From positions 62,001 through 126,000 of the forward strand of contig CAWZYM010000401.1 of assembly GCA_963966185.1 (NCBI GenBank): a stretch of DNA of 64,000 bases. The letters run 5' to 3'. Positions 54,801 through 64,000 of this stretch are shown piece after piece. Position numbers and translations under genes: made by a program. This stretch comes from Rhabditoides inermis. Lineage: Eukaryota; Nematoda; Chromadorea; Rhabditida; Rhabditidae. Every line of letters starts with the position of its first letter. Positions within the stretch are counted from its first letter, which is position 1. The notes beneath the pieces are model-generated. The model saw nothing but the letters and a program-made list of their open reading frames with translations. It made no database searches and had not been told where the DNA came from.

Positions 54801-56372
54801 GGGTGGCAGCGACCTAAGCGTTTGTCAAGGTTTCGCATGATCGAATAGAGTGCCTTTTGCAACTACTCTATCAGGTGTGGCGTGCTGTCTACCTGAACCG
54901 GTTATGGGGCAGCATCTATCACTGATATCGGATGCCATCGATCCCACCTGTCCTGTGTACTTTTGCGCGCCGGTTTCTCTGATCGAATGTTCCGCTTTTT
55001 GCTGTGTCATTAACATGGCGTGGTTGGAGATGTCGCGTCGGGAGACGAAGCTGCCGCGGCCGCCGCGCCGCTCGACCTCCATCTGCGTGTTCCCTCCCAT
55101 GTCAGCAGCTGCAGCGCCCTCTCTCCTACCAGTGCGCAGCCGAGCGCCCTCTATGAACAGGCTCGGCAGGGCTGAGTCGTTCGTGAGTAGAAAGAGAGGT
55201 TTTCAAGTGAATGTTACAACCGCTGCATCTTACTTAGACATCATTTGAACATAATTACAATATATGGCCTTATCTATAGATCATAGATACCCAGACAAGT
55301 TAATTGTTATATAGTTCCAGTTCATAAGTGCAACAAATATGATACAGCTTGATATATTATAGTTCACATTCGTTTTCACATCCTGGACATGGAAGGTGAA
55401 CCAGGACGACAACGATATTTGCAGACTTTAGCCAGACAGCTTGATATTTTCTATATCACATTGATGTATCGACATTGCAGATGAACAAGGAGGACCACGA
55501 GCGTGAGCGCGCGCGCTGGGTGGGTCGGATGGACGACGCGGAGGCGCGGCTCGCCGACGCCGAAGTCCTCAACCAGGACATGCACCTCATCAGAGCCGAG
55601 CTGGTCCGTACCATCCTTCCAATGTTTTCTTTCAATTTTATTTCGGCTGAATGTAAACTGGTTAGGTTAACAGCACAGTGCTCTATTTTATTCCGGCTGA
55701 GTCGGTTCGAGATTCGAGGTTAGCGAGTTCCATCTTTCATCTGCTCACTGTTTAATTATGAGGAACCTAGTTGGAATGGCTTATCTGGCGCGATGTTCAA
55801 CGTATCCATGTTATAGTTGTGTCCCCCCTTGTTGACGTTTGCTGATCGCAGTAGCGGTCCGGCATTCAACAATAGAACGTACTATCTCTCTCCCCCGTAT
55901 CCCTTCGCTTCTTGCCGTGTAGCCATGTTTTATGGGCGCTGTCCACTCCACCCTGTTTTCGCCGAGATTTATACGCCGCCGTTCCGATCGCGGGAAAGCG
56001 TGACAGGAGTGGGCACTGATCCACTGATCACTCACAAAGTAGACACATAGGGTTTGTAAATTAGCAAAAAGAATGCTGGAACTGTACAATACAATCCGTC
56101 GATTTTGTATTGTATTGTTGTATTGTACAGTTCCAGAAGGAAAAAAATGTTGATATAGTAGACAACGGGCGAAACACATGTTTTATATCAAAAATGCATA
56201 TAGACAACGATTTGTTTTCAGAACAAGAAGATCGTGGATTTGGAGAAGTCGCAGAAGCCGTTGATCGAGCAGAATAAGAAGCTCAACGAGAGGAACAAGC
56301 ACCTGACGGGCGAGGTGAAGAAGATGCAGCAGAAGCTCACCCACAGCCAGGAGGACTTCATCACGCTGGTGA

Positions 56373-56430
<58 letters not shown>

Positions 56431-59400
56431 GACCTCTCTCTCTCTCTGTCTTTGCGGACTTTTCTAGAAGAATATAATTACGAAGGAATGGATCACCTCT
56501 CTCTCGACTTTTATAGACGCATGCATTCGCGAAGGAATTCTTGTAACTGCTTGTTCATAGCGCGACCAGCACGAGCGTCTGAACCGCGAGTTCTCCACGA
56601 TGAAGGAGAGGCGCGCGCACCCCGAGAAGCTCGAGGAGCTCGACAGATACAAGGTCGGTTCTCAAACCGAATTCGATCACGAAAATCTCTAAACTGTACC
56701 TTTGCCATTTTGTTTTCGTCGTTCAATTTTCCACAACACAGTGGAGGAGGACACAGCTGGGTGTGATGGTGGGAGAACAACAAAACGGCTGTCATTTAAA
56801 CTATCAAACCACCACAAACTTGCTGACAAAAGGGGTTTACTGTGAAAAAATATCCAAAATTTTCAGAGTCAAGTGATGGAGTACAGCAAGTGCATCACCG
56901 CGCTGCGACAGGCCGGACTGGTGGGTGTTTCAAATAATGATGACTGATGTCCAATTTCCTGTTTCCTCTCTGCCATCTTTCCATGTTCGACATTTGTATT
57001 TGTTAGGAGAAGGACCGGCGCTACGAACTGCTCGTGCAGAAGTTTAAGCGTCTCCGGCGGGTGATGCGCAATGGAGGTGAGGTGGTTTTTTTTGACAGAT
57101 TTCCTTCCTAGATCACGTAATGCGATACCGCGATACCGGATAAAAGTTGTTTTTTTTTCTCTCACAAAAATTTTTTTTTCTCTCACACCTGTTTTCAGGC
57201 GAAGACGACCAGCGCTCAACCGTGGGCAGCGACTGCAGTGCCGAGAGCAGCATCAGCCTCGACACTATCACCGAAGACTTCGAGGAGGTGCGTTCTGGGT
57301 TGAAAAGGTGAAAAGGTGGAGGTAGCCCCCGATTCGAGAGACGTACACTGCGGGTGTCGATGGAAGACTATGGCGCACCACTAGGTTACATCACACACCC
57401 TTTCCAAAGATCGTCTTCGAAACGGCTTACGCATGCCTCGCGTGGCAATTGGGTCACACACATCTCGCCTAGCCGGCCCGCGGCAGCCGCCCCTTTCTTA
57501 CTTTCCCACTTTCTGGTTACGGGATATGTACGTCTATCATTGCCCAGCCCAGCTGACTTGCTGTGACTCACCTCGATCATATCTCATTTGCATCTCTCTC
57601 GCTCACTTTAGTGCTCACTTTTTCCGCGCGGGCGCAAGGTCACTACGCACTTTTTCAGTACGCGATTTTTTTCGAGGAGTAGTGGAAATGACACTGTTTA
57701 GGCGGTGAACAAAGAGATCGACCAGAGCTACAACGCCCTCTTCCGCGATCACGAAAGTCTGCTCGGCGACCTCAAGGTAGTTTGTAACTTTGTTCACTTT
57801 TTGTATATTGTAATGATGTATTATTATTCACTATTACAGATTGAAGACGATCTCATGAGGGACTGTCAGAGTGCGGTGAGTGTCCATGTCTCGACTCGAA
57901 CAGCGTTGCTATGGCTATGAGTCGAGATTAACATCGCGATATTCCTACCGTAGTGCGCCCGATTCTCGTTCGCGCAAATCTCTCTCAATTCCATCACGCG
58001 GAGGGGCGCCGCACGCCTAATCCAAAAAGATTATCAGCCAAGGTCGCGCTGGAAAAGTTGAGAGAGGAAGTGAAACGTGGATACCTTATCACCGCACAGT
58101 ATTCTTATAAATGTAATCAAATCTAACTCTTCGATCATGTACCCAACTCTTACCGCATTGTGGTCGACTCTCAAGTAGAATGAGATATTCATGAATGATA
58201 GTAATTGATAAGACCTCCATTCCAGTCCGAGATGGCGTCGATTCTGAAGGCGCGCCTCATCACGCAGCAGGCCACCATCAAAGACCTCGAGACGGCGGTC
58301 GAGAGGTTGCACGTGCGTGACTTTCTTTGATCGTGTAAAGTGTTCCAAAAAAAAAGACTCGAGTTCCAAATGTTTCGCCTTTTCTCACAAAGACGCAAAG
58401 AGACCCACTAGTGTAATCGTGTGAACTATTAGAGGATAATTATTGTTATTAGAATTAAATATTCTTTTTTTGTTATAATTAGATGTTTTTCTCAGCGCGA
58501 GTTGTCGGAGGCGCGCGAGAAGGAGGAGGTGCTCGAGTTCCAAGTCATCGAGATGAGCGAGAACAGCAAGTGCGAGGTGGGCGGAGCAGTCTTATCATAT
58601 CATATTTCTCATTAGGATTCACCAACTCACGTGTTTCGGTATTGTATTTGTATTGATAGAATGTACCGTAACCCATCTAACCCGCAGGATCTCAAGTGCA
58701 AGTCGGACGCGTGCGTGGAGACGGATCAGGCGTTCGAGGATGAGGAGGAGGAGCCGGTGCTCGTCCCGACCAAGATGGTGAGTGGTGACCGATGGTGGTG
58801 ATGGTGAGGAGATGGTGAGAATATGGTGAGAAGATGGTGAGAAGATGGTGAGAAGATGGTGAGAAGATGGTGATGGTGATGGTGAGAAGATGGTGAGAAG
58901 ATGGTGAGAAGATGGTGATGGTGATGGTGAGGAGATGGTGAGAAGATGGTGAGCAAAGTGACTGGCAGTCTCTCCAAAACAGCCCCTTTTCGATGTCGAA
59001 GACAGTCGGCGAAGGATGGTTTGAAGAGACTGACTGCTAAGTCACTGAAAACGTTCTACATCACCAATATCGAATTGATAAGTATGATTGAACTATATCT
59101 AATACTGGCATTCAGTGTCCCGCCGACGTGCTGGACCTGAAGAGGGACATGGTGGCGCTGAAGGCGTCGCTCAATCTCAAGCTCGGCCAGCGCAACGTCG
59201 CCGCCGCCGCGCAACGCTACTACGAGAGCCTTGAGCAGGCGAGTCGCCACATTCCAGTTACACAATGACTTTGTTATTATTGGTATTGCAATTATCTCAC
59301 TACTCACTACTCATAGAGAGTAACACGGATATAGCCATACCAATTGTTCGCAGCCGAAAACAAGACGAGTCTTGGATTAACGACTGTAACATGAAACGAC

Positions 59401-62400
59401 AAAAACCTGAACCTGTAAAATCCTTCCTAGAAAGTAATCCCCATTTGTTGCCAGTTTCGAAGATTCGTAGACTGTAGTCAACATTCGATGCTTTCTGTAT
59501 CATTTTGCACTTTTTTCTCATTACGTATGGCATTGCTCATTTTGCTGTATTGAACTGTTTCTCCAAATGTACACGGTAAAAAAAAACTTATTATTATTAA
59601 ACTGTGACTGTCTTCGAACAATCCAGTCAGGTGATAGGAGCCGAAACTGGGTTGTTCAACATTACAATCTTATCACAATTTTCACTTTCTTGTAGCGATA
59701 TTGTATTGAGGAGATGTTCAAACTGCAATGTTTTCCCCTGAAATGTTACAGAGTGATACAGAGACACTATATACACAATACACTGCAACGCGTTTACTTG
59801 TTTTTTTTCCAGCAACTGCACGATCTGAAAATCGAGTCATCTGGCCAGATCAACCACCTCGAGGCGAAGGAGCGCGAGAGCGGCGAGAAGATCAAGTGGC
59901 TGCAGGCACAGGTGTGGATGACGTCATTGATATTGATTGATTACATACTGTATCTGTTGATTATCATACTGTATCGATTGATTTGGCAGGTGGAGGAGTC
60001 GTACTCGCGCAACGCCAAGAAGAAGGAGCTGCAGATGGAGTGCGACGAGTTGAAGGTTCGAAGATTCAGATATTTGAAGATTAAAAAACCCCTGTTAGAA
60101 TTAGACTAGTGTCAATCAGCAGTACCTGGATATTTCAATTGACGTTGGAATAGGATAGTTTCAAATATACAAGACACACACTCGGCTTGTGAGAATATTT
60201 TCCTATAGCCTGCGCAAGAGCGATAGTTTTCGATCTACCTCGCTTGCAGTTCGAAACACGGTGCCATAACCGTCAGCCTCTCTTGTTTTGCGCGCTATTG
60301 CCGAGAGCTGACTCGTTCGTCTTCCTCTGATCTACCCCACGGCGCGCAACTTATTGCGAGCATAGAACTATATTTCCATTTTACAGAGACGCCTCACAGA
60401 TGCCGAGTCGACCAGAGACGAGGCCAAGACCACTCTCAATGACATGAGCAGGTCGGTAGTTTCAATCAGAATCAAAATATTTATCTCGAATCAAGTAGCA
60501 CATGGCAATGTAAATTTTCTACCCTCAATAACAACCAGTTGATTGCGTTTCGAAATGACGTCATCAGTGCTCTTTTGTACCATTCGATTGTTGTTTTCTA
60601 GAAAGCTCGCGTTCGCGCAGTCCGCCAAGATCGAGATCGAAGAAGACTTGGCCAAGGAGCGCCAAAAGTGCCAGACAGTGAGCGAGTGAGTTATTTTTCG
60701 TTATTATGACCCTTGTATAAGAAAACATTCATCTTCAAACGTGATTGATTGACAGTCTTCCTCACTCACTTGACTAACTATGTATCTAGGAAGAAAATGT
60801 GTCAACACGAGTTGTGGTTATCATCTCACTGCAATCAAGATGCGGACGAATAAGGGAAATGAACAACACACAAAAAGTTATTAAAAGTAGAAGCTTAAAA
60901 AACTATTTTCAGCGAGCTGTCGACTGTCACTGCGAGCCGGGCTGTGGAGATGGCGCAGCTCGAGCAGGTCACGTCCAAGCAGGACGCGCTCATCAGGGAC
61001 ATGCAGAAGCATATAGAGACGGTAGGGGAGGCTGTCAGTGATAGTCGAGCTTTAGATAGTCGGCTCTTACCTTTACCTTTATCTTCAATTCTGAAAGTGT
61101 CAATTGTCGTTCCATAATCGGCTATCTTAGTTTCATCTTTACCTCTAATAGTCTACCTCATTTGAAACAATGACATATGTTCACATTCTGATCAAACTCG
61201 GCTGTTATGTACTTGTCGATATGCGTATCGACATAGGGATACATCCCATCGGAATTGGGAATGGCGCGCCACAACCTCACAACATATTTACATCTCATTG
61301 ACGGTTCTGGCTTCAGCTGGAGAACCAGCTGGTGGACATTGACAAGGAGCGGCGGCGGGTGGAGGAGCGGCTGCGGGCAGTGGAGGACGAGTACGCGCAC
61401 TTCCGGGACGAGCAGAGGCCATCCATCAGGTAGGCGATAAACAACAACAATGTGCAAACAAAAACAACAACAACAAAGTACAAATCAAAGTGGATACGAT
61501 ATCAGATAGTGGAATATGAACTCACATTGTAGTCGAGATAGGGTTCTATGCTCGCAATAAGTTGCGCATTGTGAGTTAGATCAGAGGATGTCTGAGAGTC
61601 TGCTCTCGGCAATAGCGCGCAAAACTAGAGAAGCAGACGGTTGTGGCCATCGTATTTCGAACTGCAAGCGAGGTAGATCGAAAACTATCGCATTGACGGA
61701 GGACATATGTCATGATATGCTGCATAGAGTGGAAAAAATATGTGTGCCATGACCAACAAAACAGAATCTACGGTAGGAAAGCGACAGTCACCTCTATTGG
61801 CGCTATTCGTTTTCTCACAATTGTCCTAGGTGCGGACACATACACGAAATAGCATTTTATTGCAGAACGCACAGCAATTTAGTGCCATTTTATGTTTCAT
61901 GTTTATCTCAGTTTCGTCGTGTTTTAGGGTTTTAGCTCATTTGAAGATGAAGAAGAACAAGAAGTTTATTATCACGTTATCAAAACATTACATAAACATT
62001 CGCAGCCCGAGTTTTAAATTAATAATGCTGAGTGTTATTAAAGCATATTATATTATTATAAAAATACTTGTAGGACGGAGCTGGAGCGGCGCTACGAGGA
62101 GACGAAGTACAAGCTGAAGGCGGCGCTCGACAAGGTTGAGGCACTCGAAGCACAACACGACAACAATGTGGGTTTCTACTTCCGACCATTTCAAAAAGTA
62201 CATCAAAAACACAAACATATGCACACAGCGACAACAATGCTTGATGAACAATTTTTTTCATTCTCGAAATTTGAAAAAAAAAACACACACACACAAACAA
62301 GAAATGGCACATAGAGAAAGAAATGGCACACACAAAAATAATAGTTTCTTAGTCATTATCTGTCTCTCTCTCTCCGTGATTGAGACAAAACTCTCCGTGA

Positions 62401-62769
62401 TTGAGGCAATTGACTTGTCTCACGCGTGTTTTTGTTATGCGCGCAACGCTTATATCGAATCATGACCTGGTATTGATAGAAATTTGCATTATAAACATTC
62501 CGAAAATTATCAAAACTCTCGCTCGTTCAACATCAATCATGACAGAGTTCATTAGCATATTCCCGGGGAAATTTGCACAATGTCGTTTAGGAGGAGGTGG
62601 TTCAGCTGCGCGAATTCAACGAGCACCTGGAGATGCAGTTCCAGGCACAAACCGGCATCATCGACACACTCAAGAACAAAATACTCGCCGTGAGTTTTTT
62701 CTCAACTTGTGTTCTATTTTTTGCTACTCTTTTGAACAGCGCGGTTTTGTTAGGTTTTTAGGCCGATAG
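51865..62769 (+). CDS. Long coiled-coil protein, family not recognised
   Basis: Main model exons: 51865-51882, 52883-52938, 52992-53056, 53231-53284, 53587-53675, 55481-55603, 56222-56368, 56561-56653, 56867-56920, 57007-57076, 57199-57287, 57702-57776, 57840-57875, 58226-58312, 58496-58576, 58688-58777, 59116-59238, 59813-59911, 59990-60055, 60387-60451, 60602-60685, 60913-61021, 61317-61429, 62074-62167, 62591-62689, 62740-62769; 702 residues in frame. The first ~95 residues are Ser/Pro-rich (SLLSLTSSPASSTLSPSQ). The rest is almost continuous heptad-type coiled coil, for example KKLNERNKHLTGEVKKMQQK and EKDRRYELLVQKFKRLRRVM, broken by acidic linkers (STVGSDCSAESSISLDTITE and FEDEEEEPVLVPTK). 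An alternative 5' exon 55015-55182 (MAWLEMSRRETKLPRPPRRS) ends in the same phase. The intron after 59238 has a GC donor. Likely a scaffold or tether, but function is not shown. Confidence 0.75.
53405..53570 (+). repeat. Retroposon tails with GATT microsatellite
   Basis: ATTCGTGTATGTAATGTCAC, GGCAGGGAAAC and an ATTAATATTA tail match 25860-25925. Next to it, 53521-53565, is GCGATTTTGGATAAATGATT followed by GATT repeats, matching 36963-37018. Confidence 0.5.
53696..54018. mobile_element. 320-bp fold-back MITE
   Basis: The left end ATTAAAGGGAGTGTACACTC, TGAATTTCGAAGTTGAGTTAGC is inverted at the right end (GCTAACTCATCTTCGGAATTCA, GAGTGTACACGCCCTTTAAT). Pairing extends about 95 bp inward (GGGATGTGAAAATATGTTGAAAA against its complement). 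It lies in the coiled-coil gene intron before exon 6. Confidence 0.88.
54120..54240 (+). mobile_element. Penelope-like coding remnant
   Basis: TTGATCTCACTACTCATAGA, GAGTTACAAGAATGTAGCCATA encodes LISLLIESYKNVAIQIL, similar to the remnants at 24820-24850 and 59300-59350. No hammerhead-like end follows. Confidence 0.45.
56076..56136. repeat. 19-bp perfect hairpin in coiled-coil gene intron
   Basis: CTGGAACTGTACAATACAA (56076-56094) is perfectly inverted at 56118-56136, with a 23-base loop that itself contains TTGTATTG. Confidence 0.9.
58770..58955 (+). repeat. 11-bp GATGGTGAGAA minisatellite of donor sequence
   Basis: Exon end AAGATG and donor GTGAG (boundary at 58777) are followed by about a dozen AGAAGATGGTGAG units with short GGTGAT interruptions, all in the sense strand. 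Every unit recreates the exon edge and 5' splice site. Confidence 0.9.
58955..59046. mobile_element. GCGGTCAGTCTC-type MITE, copy 6 (diverged)
   Basis: AAAGTGACTGGCAGTCTCTCC on the left and GAAGAGACTGACTGCTAAGT with CACT on the right are imperfect inverted ends. It lies in the coiled-coil gene intron 58778-59115, next to the donor minisatellite. Confidence 0.65.
59300..59660 (+). mobile_element. Penelope-like 3' remnant with hammerhead-like end, second copy
   Basis: Encodes LLIESNTDIAIPIVRSRK, continuing to KSFLESNPHLLPVSKIRRL and a stop. It is followed after about 150 bp by GAACAATCCAG (59616-59626), GGAGCCGAAA and CTGGGTTGTTC (59647-59657). It lies in the coiled-coil gene intron 59239-59812. 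Confidence 0.6.
60203..60372 (-). repeat. 150-bp GC-rich dispersed repeat, copy E
   Basis: Reverse-orientation copy (CTATAGCCTGCGCAAGAGCG to GCGAGCATAGAACTATA), ending 14 bp before the acceptor of exon 60387-60451. Confidence 0.85.
61545..61698 (+). repeat. 150-bp GC-rich dispersed repeat, copy F
   Basis: Forward copy (TTCTATGCTCGCAATAAGTT to GTAGATCGAAAACTATCGC) in the coiled-coil gene intron 61430-62073. Confidence 0.85.
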
Positions 62770-63022
62770 TGAACTATTTGAGAGTTGGTTTTTATCGCCC
62801 TAGTTTGGTTTCCTTCCTTCTATCGCCGTAGTTTCGTTTCCTCAATTTGCTTGCATCCGTGTTAACTACTTTTCTTCTGCAAGGCTTCTCTCCTCTCTCA
62901 CTACTTACTGCGCCTAATTTTTTTTGTTTACAACTTTTTTCGCGAAATTAACTCGGAGATCGTCTAATGCCGTCTTCCACAATCCTTTATACGTCTGAAC
63001 GTGGTAGCACATACAAAGAGAT

Positions 63023-63073
<51 letters not shown>

Positions 63074-63152
63074 GAGAGAGAGAGCGCGCGTGGCGGGTAG
63101 GGAGGGTGGAGACGGCGAGACGGTAGCCAAAAAGCGAGCGATGGAGAGGGGA

Positions 63153-63228
<76 letters not shown>

Positions 63229-63424
63229 CTTTTGGCGCGGCGGGCCACCCGTGTGAGAGCAAACGGATAGAGAGATATAAAACAGCACACGTATTATCGA
63301 ATATCGGAATCCAAGAGCAACGGACGAAGAGGAGGAGGAAAGAGGGAGGGGTATTTTGCACACACACGAAACACCGCGAGCGGTAAGACTGAGACCACCC
63401 ACGATGCCGGGACCACCCACGCAG
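62770..63424. other. Convergent 3' intergenic region with GA tracts
   Basis: No gene is supported. GA tracts at about 63023-63072 and 63156-63228 produce long Glu-Arg and Leu-Ser frames on the two strands, which I reject as coding. Confidence 0.6.
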
Positions 63425-63530
63425 CTAGAGTATGCGGTTGAGCTGTCCCAGGTCGAGTCCCGGCTCGTTGTAGATGTCTTGTGCCGCGAAGAGCGGAATG
63501 CCGGCGGCCGCACTATAAACAACGCTATTA

Positions 63531-63576
<46 letters not shown>

Positions 63577-63769
63577 GAGAGAGGGAAAGAGAGAGAAAGG
63601 GAGAGAGAGAGGAAAAGAAAGAGGGATAGAGAGGAGAGAGATAAAAATATACTCACGCGAGAAAGATGAAGATGCAGTTAACAACGAGAATCCCGACCAA
63701 CATCCATATCACCAGTTGACCAGTATTGACAATGCACGAGAGCTTCCGTAATCGAAGAGAGACGGTGGT
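63425..63769 (-). CDS. C-terminal part of an unrecognised membrane protein (cut by window end)
   Basis: Two exons on the minus strand, 63769-63657 and 63512-63425, join in frame (phase 2) and end at a TAG. The visible 66 residues start TTVSLRLRKLSCIVNTGQ, then a strongly hydrophobic span LVIWMLVGILVVNCIFIFLA with AAAGIPLFAAQD, and a short tail DIYNEPGLDLGQLNRIL. The intron between them contains a GA tract. Upstream exons should lie beyond 64000; an ATATAT tract (63784-63813) flanks the exon. I do not recognise the family. Confidence 0.5.
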
Positions 63770-63782
63770 CTATAAATTTTAA

Positions 63783-63816
<34 letters not shown>

Positions 63817-64000
63817 TTTATTGTGTATTCATATTCAAATAACTCCAATCACATTTAGATGTATCTGCGACTGGAAACACTGTACGAATGACATTGGTGC
63901 GGAATTTGAAAGAGTACAAATACGTCTCAATATAGCTATAGGTATCCTGAGACAGTGCATTGTCTCGCTCGGACAATGGACAGCTCATTTGTATGCGACA

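Noticed and set aside
62914..63684. 256-codon minus-strand frame rich in Ser and Leu
   Set aside because: Mostly CT microsatellite translation. The two true exons at 63769-63657 and 63512-63425 use a different, spliced frame.

Overview
This window is eukaryotic and almost certainly from a nematode. Every gene is split into many small exons by short GT-AG introns, several only 43-60 bp. The protein set includes nematode-type families: a cuticle collagen with the Cys-box and Gly-X-Y layout, a CHK/DUF1679 kinase-like protein, a Clc-like four-TM protein, a chemoreceptor-like serpentine receptor and a FAM20C-type kinase. Four tRNA genes lie inside introns. Very long GA/CT microsatellites and many small repeat families fill introns and spacers. 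I cannot name the species. All exon joins were worked out by hand from splice signals, reading phase and family similarity, and every multi-exon model was checked to keep an open frame.

Layout: copine (minus, 8041 to 313, 18 exons); a 2.9-kb microsatellite-rich divergent promoter region; CHK kinase-like gene (plus, 10962-15954, 13 exons); cuticle collagen (minus, 26176 to 17279, 11 exons). The large third-exon-side intron of the collagen holds a decayed Penelope-like retroelement with a hammerhead-like end and a complete serpentine receptor gene on the opposite strand (plus, 21878-24324, 8 exons). Upstream of the collagen on the same strand are DHFR (27025 to 26402), a Clc-like claudin-superfamily gene (32357 to 27568) and a FAM20-type secretory kinase (40526 to 33721, 17 exons). 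After a 4-kb gene-free stretch come tRNA-Met (plus), arginase (minus, 48212 to 44971, 8 exons, with three tRNA genes in its introns), a long coiled-coil protein (plus, 51865-62769, about 26 exons, probably alternative 5' exons) and the 3' end of a membrane protein gene (minus, 63769 to 63425) that runs off the window.

The genes do not form one pathway. They include cell-surface or extracellular products (collagen, Clc-like, receptor), a Golgi kinase that phosphorylates secreted proteins, metabolic enzymes (DHFR, arginase, CHK-like), and a Ca2+/phospholipid-binding copine. Collagen, DHFR and Clc-like lie head-to-tail with short gaps, and DHFR, arginase and FAM20 have strong 3' splice sites just before their ATGs, as expected for spliced-leader trans-splicing.

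The most unusual feature is repeated local duplication of exon/intron junctions. In at least six genes, a piece of DNA that spans a splice site and the neighbouring exon edge has been copied in tandem into the adjacent intron, as 11-bp, 32-bp, 78-bp, 83-bp or about 110-bp units. In addition, two small repeat families (a TIR family beginning GCGGTCAGTCTCTTCGAA and a 150-170-bp GC-rich family) sit in introns and in several cases nearly fill a short intron, as introner-like elements would.
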